Source: Limnobacter humi (lineage in GTDB: Bacteria; Pseudomonadota; Gammaproteobacteria; Burkholderiales; Burkholderiaceae_B). From it: 64,000 bases of DNA. The position numbers and the translations under genes are program-made. The notes under the pieces were generated by a model. It worked only from the letters and a program-made list of their open reading frames with translations, did no database searches and had not been told where the DNA came from. Of this stretch, positions 8,035 through 16,846 are shown one piece after another (within the stretch, counting starts at the first letter, position 1; each line of letters begins with the position of its first letter). The stretch spans positions 248,001 to 312,000 of the forward strand of contig NZ_JANIGO010000001.1 in NCBI RefSeq assembly GCF_024518835.1, read 5' to 3'.

Positions 8035-9654
8035 TCAGTCGTTTTCGAAGATGTCGGTGTCTTTGGTTTCACGAACAAACAGCAGGCCAATCACGAAGGT
8101 GACGGCTGCAATGATGATCGGATACCACAAGCCGTAGTACATATTGCCGTTCTGCGCCACCATCGCAAACGCAATGGTGGGCATCAAGCCACCAAACCAA
8201 CCGTTACCAATGTGGTACGGCAAGCTCATGGAGGTGTAGCGGATGCGGGTCGGGAACATTTCCACCAACATGGCGGCAATCGGGCCGTACACCATGGTCA
8301 CATAGATCACCAGGATTGTGAGGATGATCACGATCTTGACTTTGTCGACCTTGGCGGGATCGGCCTTGGCTGGGTAGCCTTCGGCCGTCAGTGCGGCTTT
8401 GACTTCCTTCTTGAATGCTTCGATGGCTGCTTTGGAGGCATCATCAAACTTGCCACCCACCACATTGCCCACAGGCGTGGTCACGTTTTCATAGGACACC
8501 GAGTTCTGTGCCAGGAAACGCTTGGCAATGTCGCAAGACTTCTTGAAGTCAATTTCGCGTGCCACGGGGTTGCCCTGGAAGGAGCAATCGCCGGGGGCTG
8601 CAGTGACCACAATCTTGTTCTTGGCCTGGGCTTCAGCCAGCGCGGGGTTGGCCGCTTGCGTCAGGGCGTTGAACAAGGGGAAGTAGGTCAAGCAAGCCAG
8701 CAACATGCCCGCCAGAATAATCGGCTTGCGGCCGATCTTGTCGGACAGGGTACCGAAGATCACGAAGAACGGGGTACCGATGATCAGCGACACAGCCACC
8801 AAAATGTTGGCGGTTGCAGCATCGACCTTCAACACCGAGGTGAGGAAGAACAAAGCGTAGAACTGACCGGAGTACCAAACCACCGCCTGACCAGCCACCA
8901 GACCGAACAGGGCCAGGATCACGATCTTCAGGTTTTTCCACTGACCGAAGGATTCGGTCAACGGGGCCTTGGAGGTTTTGCCTTCTTCTTTCATCTTCTT
9001 GAAGGCGGGCGATTCATTCATCGACAGACGAATCCACACGGACACAGCCAGCAGCAGAATCGACACAATGAATGGAACACGCCATCCCCAATCGGCAAAA
9101 GCTTCTTCGCCCAAGGTGGTCCGTGTACCCAGAATCACGATCAGGGACAGGAACAAGCCCAGGGTCGCTGTGGTTTGAATCCACGCGGTGTAAGCGCCAC
9201 GCTTTCCGTGCGGTGCATGCTCAGCCACATAGGTCGCCGCGCCACCATACTCACCACCCAGTGCCAAACCTTGCAACAGGCGCAGCACAATCAGGATGAC
9301 CGGAGCGGCCACGCCAATGCTGTTGTAGTTGGGCAGGATACCCACGATGAAGGTGGAACCACCCATCAACAGAATGGTGACCAGGAAGGTGTACTTCCGG
9401 CCGATCATGTCACCGAGGCGACCGAACACCAGCGCACCGAACGGGCGCACGATGAAGCCAGCCGCAAAGGCCAGCAACGCAAAAATGAAGGCGGATGTGG
9501 GGTCCAGTCCAGCAAAGAACTGTTTCGCAATGATGGCTGCCAGTGAACCATACAGATAAAAGTCATACCATTCAAAAACTGTGCCCAGCGATGAGGCGAA
9601 GATCACTTTCTTTTCTTCACCAGTCATCGGCCGTGCGGCGGCTGCGTTGGCCAT
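8035..9654 (-). CDS. MHS-family major facilitator superfamily transporter
   Basis: Inner-membrane proton symporter of 539 residues. The N-terminal part has typical metabolite:H+ symporter signatures: GTVFEWYDFYLYG (about 27-39), RPFGALVFGRLGDMIGRK between helices 2 and 3 and GLALGGEYGGAATY. An unusually long hydrophilic insertion of about 100 residues (about 335-440) with two Cys (GDCSFQ and KKSCDIAKRF) separates the later helices. The substrate is likely an organic acid or compatible solute but cannot be fixed. The ATG follows a good AAGGAGA ribosome binding site. The upstream region carries a duplicated palindrome (9742-9808) which may control it. Confidence 0.87.
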   Translation of the reverse strand: MANAAAARPMTGEEKKVIFASSLGTVFEWYDFYLYGSLAAIIAKQFFAGLDPTSAFIFALLAFAAGFIVRPFGALVFGRLGDMIGRKYTFLVTILLMGGSTFIVGILPNYNSIGVAAPVILIVLRLLQGLALGGEYGGAATYVAEHAPHGKRGAYTAWIQTTATLGLFLSLIVILGTRTTLGEEAFADWGWRVPFIVSILLLAVSVWIRLSMNESPAFKKMKEEGKTSKAPLTESFGQWKNLKIVILALFGLVAGQAVVWYSGQFYALFFLTSVLKVDAATANILVAVSLIIGTPFFVIFGTLSDKIGRKPIILAGMLLACLTYFPLFNALTQAANPALAEAQAKNKIVVTAAPGDCSFQGNPVAREIDFKKSCDIAKRFLAQNSVSYENVTTPVGNVVGGKFDDASKAAIEAFKKEVKAALTAEGYPAKADPAKVDKVKIVIILTILVIYVTMVYGPIAAMLVEMFPTRIRYTSMSLPYHIGNGWFGGLMPTIAFAMVAQNGNMYYGLWYPIIIAAVTFVIGLLFVRETKDTDIFEND

Positions 9655-9741
9655 GTCACGTCTCCTTTGCTTTATTTAAGAATTACATCCACTTTGCGCG
9701 GATGATGCGATGAACTATGGAGAGACTTCCTGACAGGACTC

Positions 9742-9808
9742 TGACGGGTAAACCCGAATTTTTAAAAGGCCTCCGGTCACCCCCTGAGATCGAGTGACGG
9801 GTAAACCC
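9742..9808. promoter_or_regulatory. Two identical 14-bp palindromic elements 53 bp apart
   Basis: TGACGGGTAAACCC occurs at 9742-9755 and 9795-9808, identical at all 14 positions. Its core GGGTAAACCC is a palindrome (GGGT-AA-ACCC). The 53-bp spacing is about five helical turns, so both would face the same side of the DNA. They lie in the 218-bp region between the divergent transporter (start 9654) and receiver-like gene (start 9873). They look like binding sites for a dimeric regulator; which regulator is unknown. Confidence 0.5.
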
Positions 9809-9872
9809 TGCCTTTTGGGGCTTTGAACCACCACCCCCTACACTGAGGGTTTGCTCACAACCGGTTGTCACC

Positions 9873-10307
9873 ATGAAGCCTGTGATTTTTTGCCTGGAAG
9901 ACTTTGAGATACACCGCAGCCTGCTGGAACTGAACCTGCGCCAACTGCTGGGCGACACGGTGACACTGTATTTTTTTCGGTCACTGGCCCAGCTAAAGGC
10001 CTGCCCCATGCGCTGTGACGTGCTGGTTGCCGACCTCAATGTGACCGACTCCCCAGCCGAAAACACGGCTGAATTTTTGAAGGCATTTGCCGCGCACACC
10101 CCAGTGATTGTCCAGTCCAGCGATTTGGATTGGCCACCGCGGCTGGAGGCAGAGGGCCATGGCAATATTGTGGCGGCCGAAAAAGCGGGCCAGGGCCCCC
10201 GGTTTGAATACACCTTGCAAACCTGGCTGCAAACCATCCGGCGACGACAAGCGACCCAGGCCTGCGAACAGGGCGCCCTGCTGCCCAACGTGAATCTGCG
10301 GTGCTGA
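9873..10307 (+). CDS. Single-domain receiver-like protein
   Basis: A 144-residue protein that looks like a stand-alone response regulator receiver domain. FCLEDFEIHRSLLELNL resembles beta1/alpha1 with an acidic pair (Glu-Asp). Asp54 in LVADLNV is at the phosphoacceptor position, VIVQSSDL gives the Ser/Thr strand and IVAAEKAG has the Lys. Spacing and the surrounding sequence are more divergent than usual and there is no output domain. The final 30 residues are basic (TIRRRQATQ). It is followed 71 bp later by the ATP-grasp gene on the same strand. The partner kinase is unknown. Confidence 0.6.
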   Translation: MKPVIFCLEDFEIHRSLLELNLRQLLGDTVTLYFFRSLAQLKACPMRCDVLVADLNVTDSPAENTAEFLKAFAAHTPVIVQSSDLDWPPRLEAEGHGNIVAAEKAGQGPRFEYTLQTWLQTIRRRQATQACEQGALLPNVNLRC

Positions 10308-10378
10308 ACACCCGGATTGAATCCATTTGGGCAACCGCGGTGTTATAACTGCATCACCGCCGAACCTCGCAGTTGCTC

Positions 10379-11734
10379 ATGGCCTCAACGCTACCGAAAA
10401 CCCTGGTGCTGTTCAACTATGATTGGGACCGAACAGCCACCCAAGCCATCGGCCATCGCTGGCCGCATGTGAATGCAGGCTTTGACCTGTTCAGTTTTCC
10501 CAGTAATGCCCGGCTGGCCTGGTTCAACATGAACCGGTTTTGTGACCTGATGGCCTGGAAGGCACGACTGCACAAAGCCGCCGGGGTCATGTCCAACCAT
10601 GAGCAGTTTGGTGCCCTGTGCGCGGCCCTGCTGGCTGAAAAAATGGGCTGGCCAGGTACACCCGTGTCGGCTGTGCTGGCCTGCCAGCACAAATTGTATG
10701 CGCGCCAGGTGTTGGATGAAGTGGCACCCGAGGCCAATACACCTTACCAACGGCTGGATGCACAGTATGGCGGCCCAGTGCCTGCGGGGCTGCAGTACCC
10801 CGCCTACGTCAAACCCGTGAAGGCCGCATTTTCCGTGCTGGCCGCCGAGGTGGGCGATGAGGCCACCCTGCACAAACACACCCGCTTCAGTGCCTGGGAG
10901 CTGTGGGTCATTCGCCACCTGGTGGAGCCATTTGAAGCGATTGTTCGGGAACGTTTGCCCCAAGCGGGCACCGCCCACAGCCTGATGCTGGAAAAGCCAG
11001 TGAAAGCCCGGCAATACTGCCTGGACGGCTATGTGTTCAACGGCAAACTCAAAACCCTGGGGGTCGTCGATGCGGTCATGTACCCGGGTACCGACGCCTT
11101 CATGCGGTTTGATTTCCCCAGCCGCTTGAATGCCCGAGCCCAGGAACGCGCTGCCGACATTGCCCGACGGTTTCTGCATCGCGTGGGCTTTAACCACGGC
11201 CTGTTCAACATGGAGTTTTTTCATGATGAGCACACCGACACCATCACGGTGATTGAATTCAATCCGCGCATGGCAGCCCAGTTTTCAGACTTGTACGCCC
11301 GCGTGCTCGGAATCAACCTGCACGACATCGCATTTGCACTGGCGCACGGCATGGACCCCGGCTTGATGCAACGGACAGAACCCACCGCCGGCACGGCCAG
11401 CAGCTTTGTATACCGCAGCTTTGACCCGGCAGCCAGGCCAGCCATGCCAACGGCTGATCAGCGGCAGGCGGTTCAACGCGCGTTTCCGGACAGCCTGCTG
11501 TTTGAATTCCCCAAGGATGCCGCCGAAATTGCCCGGGATTTTAAATGGCTGCGCAGCTACCGCTACGGCATTTTGCATGTGGGGGGGGTGGATGCTTTGG
11601 ACTTGAAACTGCGCTGTGAAAAAGCCAGCGCCATGCTGGGTTGGCCAGCACCCTACGCGGGCGATTTGAGCGAGGCGGAACTATTGGACCCCCTGTTCAA
11701 CGGCACATTTGAAATGGAACTTGCCACCGGTTGA
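10379..11734 (+). CDS. ATP-grasp domain carboxylate ligase-like protein, substrate unknown
   Basis: A 451-residue protein with an ATP-grasp fold. Evidence is the nucleotide-binding Lys region (YVKPVKAAFSVLA, about 140-155), the MLEKPVKARQYCLDG strand and the metal-binding pair NMEFF ... VIEFNPRMA (about 280-300), where Glu and Asn bind Mg2+. Such enzymes activate a carboxylate as acyl-phosphate and ligate it to an amine or thiol. The acceptor cannot be read from sequence. I chose ATG 10379; an in-frame TTG lies 6 bp upstream. It is followed by the YHS lipoprotein gene after 38 bp on the same strand. Confidence 0.75.
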   Translation: MASTLPKTLVLFNYDWDRTATQAIGHRWPHVNAGFDLFSFPSNARLAWFNMNRFCDLMAWKARLHKAAGVMSNHEQFGALCAALLAEKMGWPGTPVSAVLACQHKLYARQVLDEVAPEANTPYQRLDAQYGGPVPAGLQYPAYVKPVKAAFSVLAAEVGDEATLHKHTRFSAWELWVIRHLVEPFEAIVRERLPQAGTAHSLMLEKPVKARQYCLDGYVFNGKLKTLGVVDAVMYPGTDAFMRFDFPSRLNARAQERAADIARRFLHRVGFNHGLFNMEFFHDEHTDTITVIEFNPRMAAQFSDLYARVLGINLHDIAFALAHGMDPGLMQRTEPTAGTASSFVYRSFDPAARPAMPTADQRQAVQRAFPDSLLFEFPKDAAEIARDFKWLRSYRYGILHVGGVDALDLKLRCEKASAMLGWPAPYAGDLSEAELLDPLFNGTFEMELATG

Positions 11735-11772
11735 GTGGTCCATCTCCGCATTGTTAACCCGCAGGACGATAC

Positions 11773-12369
11773 ATGAAGCGCACCATTCAAGCCCTGGCCC
11801 TGGCCACCGTTGTCTACACCCTGGCAGGCTGCTCAGCCATGCAGGCCCAAAACCCAGGAGAAGGGCTGGGCCCTGTAAACGCCGTGGCCGTGGAGCAATC
11901 GCCCCGCGTGATGCTGGGCGGCGCCGACGTGGTGGCCTACCAGACAGAGAACCGCTATCAACCGGGATTACCGCAGTTCACTTCGCAATACAAAGGCGTG
12001 GACTTTTACTTTGCGACCATGGAACACAAGGCCCGCTTTGACGGCAATCCGGAACAATACATTCCGCAGTATGGCGGTTATTGCGCCAATGGCATTTCAT
12101 TTGCCATACCGTGGGGTGGCAACGCCACCGACTTTCTGGTGAAGAATGGCAAGACCTACATCTTCGGTGGAGAAATGTCGCAGAAGGCTTTCATGCTCGA
12201 CCTCGACAAAAACATCGCATTGGCCGATGAATATTGGCGCACCGAAGTGGAAGGCCACAACAGCTTTTTGCAACGCGCCAAGCGCTTGGTGTTCCGTGTG
12301 CCGCACTACAAAACCGGGGCCGAGCAAGCCCGTGAAGTGGAAGCTGCCACACCCAAATCAGCGGGATGA
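11773..12369 (+). CDS. YHS domain-containing lipoprotein
   Basis: A 198-residue exported protein. The signal peptide ends in a lipobox (TLAGC, Cys at about 19), so it should be lipid-anchored. Residues 45-110 form a YHS-type domain: VMLGGADVVAYQ, then YKGVDFYFATMEHKARFDGNPEQYIPQYGGYCANG, cited here as adjacent segments. YHS domains are thought to bind metals, through Cys and His residues. The start has an AGGA ribosome binding site. Its last 12 bp overlap the convergent permease gene. Function beyond a possible metal role is unknown. Confidence 0.85.
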   Translation: MKRTIQALALATVVYTLAGCSAMQAQNPGEGLGPVNAVAVEQSPRVMLGGADVVAYQTENRYQPGLPQFTSQYKGVDFYFATMEHKARFDGNPEQYIPQYGGYCANGISFAIPWGGNATDFLVKNGKTYIFGGEMSQKAFMLDLDKNIALADEYWRTEVEGHNSFLQRAKRLVFRVPHYKTGAEQAREVEAATPKSAG

Positions 12370-13194
12370 ACGCACCCTGAACCAGTAGCTGAGAAAATCG
12401 ACCAGCGCCACCAGCAGCATCATGGCGAGCAACACGGTGCTGGTCTCGTGCATTTGGAACAAGCCCATGTGGTAAGCCAACATTTGGCCCAACCCCCCGG
12501 CACCCACAACACCGAGGATGGCGGCTGCACGAATGTTGTTCTCCCAGCGGTACAGGGTGTAGCTGATGAGCTGCGGCAATACAGTGGGCAAGGTCGCGTA
12601 CCAGAACACCGCCACTGGCCCAACGCCCCGAGCCCGCAGGGCAAAAGCGGCGTGGTCTGGGGCATTCTCGATGGTCTCGGCAAACAAACGCCCCAGCACG
12701 CCCGTGGTGTGCAACGCCAGGGCCATGGTGCCGGCAAAAGGCCCCAAGCCCAAGGCAATCAACATGAGCGCAGCCCACACCAGCTCGGGCACGCTGCGCA
12801 GTGAATTCAACACCGCTCGGCTGGCACCGCGGGCCACATACACCCCTTGATCATTGCTTCGGCCACGTGTTTTGCTGGCTGGCAAAGCCCACACCAGGCC
12901 AAACACGGCCGCAATCAAAGTGCCCAAGGCTGACATGGCCAGGGTTTCCAATGTGGCCAGCGCCACCTTGCGAACAAAGGCGGGCTCCCAATTCGGAGAC
13001 AGCAATTCGTTGACAAACTTCAACATGCGACCGGCTGCGTCGATCGAGAAGAACTGTCGCCACTGCAAATCCAGGCTGATAAAACTGGCGGCAATCAATA
13101 CCCCAATGGACAACACCACCCAACAGGATTTGCACCGGGCATCAAACATGGGTTTGGGAATGTTCACTTGAACAGGATTGTGGTTTGGGCTCAT
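12358..13194 (-). CDS. PhnE-like ABC transporter permease, second copy
   Basis: Inner-membrane permease of 278 residues, last gene of a four-gene importer. Around six hydrophobic segments are visible; the cytoplasmic coupling region has SVPELVWAALMLIALGLGPFAG and GENNIRAAAILG-like sequence (RWENNIRAAAILGVVGAGG) as in PhnE. The start ATG (13194) is preceded by GAGGATCACGCC. It pairs with the similar permease at 13221-14054 to make a heterodimeric channel. Context with selenium genes suggests it carries a selenium oxyanion and not phosphonate; this rests on association, not on residues. Confidence 0.85.
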   Translation of the reverse strand: MSPNHNPVQVNIPKPMFDARCKSCWVVLSIGVLIAASFISLDLQWRQFFSIDAAGRMLKFVNELLSPNWEPAFVRKVALATLETLAMSALGTLIAAVFGLVWALPASKTRGRSNDQGVYVARGASRAVLNSLRSVPELVWAALMLIALGLGPFAGTMALALHTTGVLGRLFAETIENAPDHAAFALRARGVGPVAVFWYATLPTVLPQLISYTLYRWENNIRAAAILGVVGAGGLGQMLAYHMGLFQMHETSTVLLAMMLLVALVDFLSYWFRVRSSR

Positions 13195-13220
13195 GGCGTG
13201 ATCCTCATTCGATTCACTGT

Positions 13221-14054
13221 TTAGGCCAGCACACTGCGCAACCAGGTGCTGACCCGGTCGGCCAGCCACACCAACAACACAAACACCAAGAGCATGGTGC
13301 TGACCTCACCACCGGCGAACATCTTCATGGACGAGTCCAGCTGTTGACCAAGCCCACCAGCCCCGACAAACCCCAGAACGGCAGACGAACGAATGGCACA
13401 TTCCCAGCGGTACACGGTGTAACTGGCCAGTTCGCCGGCATTCTGTGGCAAAGCCCCATAGAAAAAAGCCTGTAGACGGCCACTGCCGTTTTGCAGCAGA
13501 TTTTGGGGCACATGGGGATCGCCCGATTCCAGAATGTCGGCATACACCTTGCCCAGCATACCGCCATAGGTGAGCGCAATCGCCAACACACCTGAGGTGG
13601 GGCCCAAACCCACCACCCGAACAAACACCAGCGCCCAAATCAATTCAGGCACACTGCGCAGCACAATGGCCACCCACCGCACACACTGACGCAGTGCTGA
13701 AGGCAGCCAGCCCATTCGGCCCGGAATGGCCGAGACCGACAACACCCGAACCGACAACAGCGCGATGGGCACCGCCAACAACCACGCCAACGCCAAGCCC
13801 GCAGTGGCGATGGCCACGGTGCGCCAGCTTTCGCGCAGCACCATCTTCAAAAACTCGGGCTCCACCTTGGGAGGCACCATGTCCTTGAGAAAATTCAGGG
13901 TGGGTTTGAGATTTTCTTCGGCCAGCAATACCCAGGGCTTGAACTCGGTGCTGACCAGCATGGGCCACAGCAGCACCAGGCCGGCCAGGGTCCAAAACAC
14001 CCGTGGCCACCAGGCGGGATCTTGCAAACGGGGATGATCAAGGGTGCTGCGCAT
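13221..14054 (-). CDS. PhnE-like ABC transporter permease, first copy
   Basis: Inner-membrane permease of 277 residues. It shares SVPELIWALVFVRVVGLGP and RWECAIRSSAVLGFVGAGG with its neighbour, the conserved coupling loops of the PhnE family. A long periplasmic stretch (about 40-80) follows the first helix. The ATG at 14054 has GAAGG seven bases upstream and begins 10 bp after the ATPase stop. The four genes 15761 to 12358 form one operon in the order binding protein, ATPase, permease, permease. Confidence 0.85.
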   Translation of the reverse strand: MRSTLDHPRLQDPAWWPRVFWTLAGLVLLWPMLVSTEFKPWVLLAEENLKPTLNFLKDMVPPKVEPEFLKMVLRESWRTVAIATAGLALAWLLAVPIALLSVRVLSVSAIPGRMGWLPSALRQCVRWVAIVLRSVPELIWALVFVRVVGLGPTSGVLAIALTYGGMLGKVYADILESGDPHVPQNLLQNGSGRLQAFFYGALPQNAGELASYTVYRWECAIRSSAVLGFVGAGGLGQQLDSSMKMFAGGEVSTMLLVFVLLVWLADRVSTWLRSVLA

Positions 14055-14064
14055 GGTCGACCCT

Positions 14065-14895
14065 TCAGCGGCAGTGCATGGGCACTGGGGCTGGCTTGGC
14101 ATCGGGCGCAACAAACTCGGGCGCCGGGCCAGTCAGCTCATCCAGATGCTGGGCGTAGAGGTCTGTCAACACACCAGGCGTTACTGCAGCGGCCGGCAGA
14201 TCGAACACCAAACGGCCATCGCGCAAACCCACCACGCGGGGAAAATGCTTCAGGGCCATGTCCACCTGGTGCAAGGTACACACCAGGGTGGCCTGGCTTT
14301 GCTGCGCAAAACCGGTGAGGGTTTGCATGGCCTGCTCGGCCCGTACGGGGTCGAGTGCGCTCAAGGGCTCGTCCACCAACAACAGGCTGGCCCCAGAAAC
14401 CAAGCCACGCGCCAAACCGACGCGTTGGCGTTCGCCGCCCGACAAACGATCCACACGGTCAAACAGTTTTTCAGCGAGATCGAATTCGGACAGGGCCTGT
14501 TGGGCCAAAGCGGCATCACTTGGATAAAACAGACTGCGCAAGCTTTGCCACAACCCCATCTGCGGAACACGCCCTGCCAACACGGCGGTAACCACACGTT
14601 GGCGTGGTGGCAGTGGAGGCACTTGCGGGGCCAAAAACAGGGACTGCCTCAGGCGCTTGAGCTGCGCCTTGGGCACCTGCCAGGGGTTTTGGCCACCGAG
14701 CTGCACAGTTCCCGCCTGCGGCTTGAGTGCGCAGGCCAACACATGCAGCAGCGTGGTTTTACCGGCACCCGATGGACCAATCACCGCCACCTGTTCGCCG
14801 GCTTCAATGGCCAAAGAAACCCCCTGCAAAGCCAGGGGGCTTTGGTCGCTGGCCGCCGGGTGGCGGCCAGCGCAGTGCTGCATCACGACATTCAC
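14065..14895 (-). CDS. PhnC-like ABC transporter ATP-binding protein
   Basis: Cytoplasmic ATPase of 276 residues that powers the importer. Walker A is GPSGAGKTT (about 40-48), the signature is LSGGERQRVGLARGLV (about 150) and Walker B is LLLVDEPLSALDP. The reading frame starts with GTG at 14895, overlapping the binding-protein stop as GTGA with AGGA eight bases upstream; an ATG at 14883 is an alternative. The closest family is phosphonate PhnC, but the neighbours argue for a selenium anion. Confidence 0.87.
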   Translation of the reverse strand: MNVVMQHCAGRHPAASDQSPLALQGVSLAIEAGEQVAVIGPSGAGKTTLLHVLACALKPQAGTVQLGGQNPWQVPKAQLKRLRQSLFLAPQVPPLPPRQRVVTAVLAGRVPQMGLWQSLRSLFYPSDAALAQQALSEFDLAEKLFDRVDRLSGGERQRVGLARGLVSGASLLLVDEPLSALDPVRAEQAMQTLTGFAQQSQATLVCTLHQVDMALKHFPRVVGLRDGRLVFDLPAAAVTPGVLTDLYAQHLDELTGPAPEFVAPDAKPAPVPMHCR

Positions 14896-15761
14896 TTCAA
14901 CAATCCTGCGGAGCGGGCGGCTTTCTCAATACCCACATAATTGTCAGCCTTGGTGGGAATGAACTTGGAAGCGCGTTGCAGTTCCAGAATTTCCTTGCCT
15001 TCCGGTGTGTTTTTGTCCAGCGCCAGGAAAGCATCGACCAGCTTTTTGCGCACCTCCGGTGACACACTGCTGTTCACGGTCCAGTTGTAGTCGTAATACT
15101 CCGGGGTGGTGTAAATCACGCGTACCTTGTTGGTATCAACCTTCTTTTCTTCGACAAATTTCTGCCACACGGAAATGTTCAGTGCACCTGCATCCACTTT
15201 GCCAGCCGCAACGGCAGCAATGGTGGCATCGTGCGCACCACTGAATGACACTCGTTTGAAATCTTTGTCTGGGTCCAGCTTGCTGACTTCCTGCAAGAAA
15301 TAGCGGGGCATGAGGTGGCCCGAGGTGCTGGAAGCAGAACCGAAGGAGACCGTTTTGCCTTTCAGGTCCGCCAGGGTTTTGATGTCCGGGTCGGTGGTGA
15401 TGAATACCGATTTGAATTTTTCGTCTTCAGCGCGCTGCACCAGGGGAATGACCTGGCCGTTGGAACGCACCTTGGCCTGCACAAAGGTGAAGCCGCCAAA
15501 CCAGGCCATGTCCACCTGCTTGTTGGCAATGGCTTCAACCGACGCGGCATAGTCGGTGACCGGGGTGTACTCCACTTTCATGCCCAGTTTGTCGGACAGG
15601 TACTTCATCAAAGGTGCAGCTTTGCGTGCCAGCTCGGTGGGCGACTCGTCCGGAATGGCGGTTACACGAAACACCTGTTCAGCATGACTTAAACCGGCCA
15701 ATCCGATCATGGCGCAAGTCATCAATACTTTGAATGTGCGGGATGGTGAAAAACTGATCAT
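14892..15761 (-). CDS. Periplasmic substrate-binding protein of a putative selenate/selenium ABC importer
   Basis: PhnD-like binding protein of 289 residues. A signal peptide (MISFSPSRTFKVLMTCAM...) is cut near SHA-EQVF. The mature part has FRVTAIPDESPTELARKAAP, TPVTDYAASVEAIANKQVD, MAWFGGFTFVQAK, SFGSASSTSGHLMPRY and FSGAHDATIAAVAAGKVDAG, as I recall them from the PhnD subfamily annotated as putative selenate binding proteins. The start is set by a clear AAGGAG box before ATG 15761. It is divergent from egtD and lies within 8 kb of senA, senB and selD, which supports selenium over phosphonate. Substrate is not proven. Confidence 0.8.
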   Translation of the reverse strand: MISFSPSRTFKVLMTCAMIGLAGLSHAEQVFRVTAIPDESPTELARKAAPLMKYLSDKLGMKVEYTPVTDYAASVEAIANKQVDMAWFGGFTFVQAKVRSNGQVIPLVQRAEDEKFKSVFITTDPDIKTLADLKGKTVSFGSASSTSGHLMPRYFLQEVSKLDPDKDFKRVSFSGAHDATIAAVAAGKVDAGALNISVWQKFVEEKKVDTNKVRVIYTTPEYYDYNWTVNSSVSPEVRKKLVDAFLALDKNTPEGKEILELQRASKFIPTKADNYVGIEKAARSAGLLK

Positions 15762-15870
15762 GAATCGCTCCTTGATTGAGTAGGCCTGCAACAACACCGG
15801 CCAACCGAGTATAGAACCGATTTTGCGGCACAATGGATGCACTTTGTAACTGCAATAAGTATTTTTTGCC
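15762..15870. promoter_or_regulatory. Divergent promoter region between the selenium importer and egtD
   Basis: This 109-bp gap must hold promoters for both directions. On the minus strand TATACT (15813-15808) is a good -10 for the importer operon, although no well-spaced -35 is clear. On the plus strand TTGCGG and TGTAAC, 16 bp apart, lie about 25-50 bp before egtD. A shared control region would let importer and hercynine synthesis respond together. Confidence 0.4.
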
Positions 15871-16842
15871 ATGAAGCACACGCCCCGATTCATTCAGCGC
15901 CACCACAGCAACGCCCTGCAAATTCGGGCGGAGTTGCTTCAAGGTCTCCATGCACCGATTGCGCACACCTCGCCCAAATACCTCTACGATGAGTTGGGCT
16001 CCAAACTGTTTGAAGCCATCACCTGCATTCCGGAGTATTACCCCACCCGCGTGGAGGCCAGTATTTTTCGGGCACAAGCCGATGCACTGGCCAAGCTTGT
16101 ACCCAAGCAGGCCAGCCTGATTGACCTGGGGGCCGGCAATTGCCAGAAAGCAGCCAATCTCTTTGCGGTTTTTGAACCAGCAAGGTATGTGGCTGTGGAC
16201 ATTTCGGTGGAGTTTCTCAGGGGTGCGCTGGAATGCCTCCAGCGTCAATTTCCAGACATGGACATGGTGGGTGTGGGGCTGGATTTTTCCGAACACCTGC
16301 AGTTGCCAGACGCGCTGGGCTTGCACCCGAACGACCCGCGGGTGCTGTTTTACCCGGGTTCCAGCATCGGAAACTTCACACCCAATGAGGCCCTGGCTTT
16401 TTTAAAACAGGTACACGCCTGCTGCGCGGTCAACCCAGAGGGTGGCTTGCTGATCGGGGTGGACCTGGTGAAAGATGCGCGGGTTTTACAGGCAGCCTAT
16501 GATGATGAATTGGGCGTGACCGCTGCGTTCAACCGCAACCTGCTCTTGCACCTGAACACGCTGATCGGCAGCAATTTCAAACTGGCCGACTGGGCCCATG
16601 TGGGCCTCTACAACACCGAGTTGAATCGCATCGAAATGCACCTGGAGGCGGTTCGTGATGTGGTAGTGACCTGGCCAGAAGGCAGCCGCCACTTCGCGGC
16701 AGGCGAGCGCATTCACACCGAGAACTCATACAAGTGGACAATAGACGCTTTCACGGCCTTGCTGCATGACGCTGGCTTTGGACAAGCCACGGTGCTCACC
16801 GACCCCCAACACCAGTTTGCGGTGTGTTGGGCGCCGGTGTAG
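15871..16842 (+). CDS. egtD: L-histidine N-alpha-methyltransferase EgtD
   Basis: SAM-dependent enzyme of 323 residues that trimethylates histidine to hercynine, the shared precursor of ergothioneine and selenoneine. Family landmarks: SPKYLYDELGSKLFEAI (about 34-50), CIPEYYPTRVE, SAM motif LIDLGAGNCQKA (about 85), FYPGSSIGNFTP (about 165) and LIGVDLVKDARVLQAAYDD. ENSYKW near the C-terminus holds residues of the His-binding pocket. Length matches the family. It converges with the methyltransferase gene, 4 bp away. With senA and senB nearby, hercynine is probably meant for selenoneine. Confidence 0.94.
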   Translation: MKHTPRFIQRHHSNALQIRAELLQGLHAPIAHTSPKYLYDELGSKLFEAITCIPEYYPTRVEASIFRAQADALAKLVPKQASLIDLGAGNCQKAANLFAVFEPARYVAVDISVEFLRGALECLQRQFPDMDMVGVGLDFSEHLQLPDALGLHPNDPRVLFYPGSSIGNFTPNEALAFLKQVHACCAVNPEGGLLIGVDLVKDARVLQAAYDDELGVTAAFNRNLLLHLNTLIGSNFKLADWAHVGLYNTELNRIEMHLEAVRDVVVTWPEGSRHFAAGERIHTENSYKWTIDAFTALLHDAGFGQATVLTDPQHQFAVCWAPV

Positions 16843-16846
16843 GGGC

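Noticed and set aside
8212-9546. Long plus-strand frame opposite the MHS transporter
   Set aside because: Antisense shadow of a clear transporter gene.
12358-15761. Phosphonate transporter phnCDE
   Set aside because: The fold is PhnCDE-like, but no phosphonate genes are near and the binding protein and context point to selenium.
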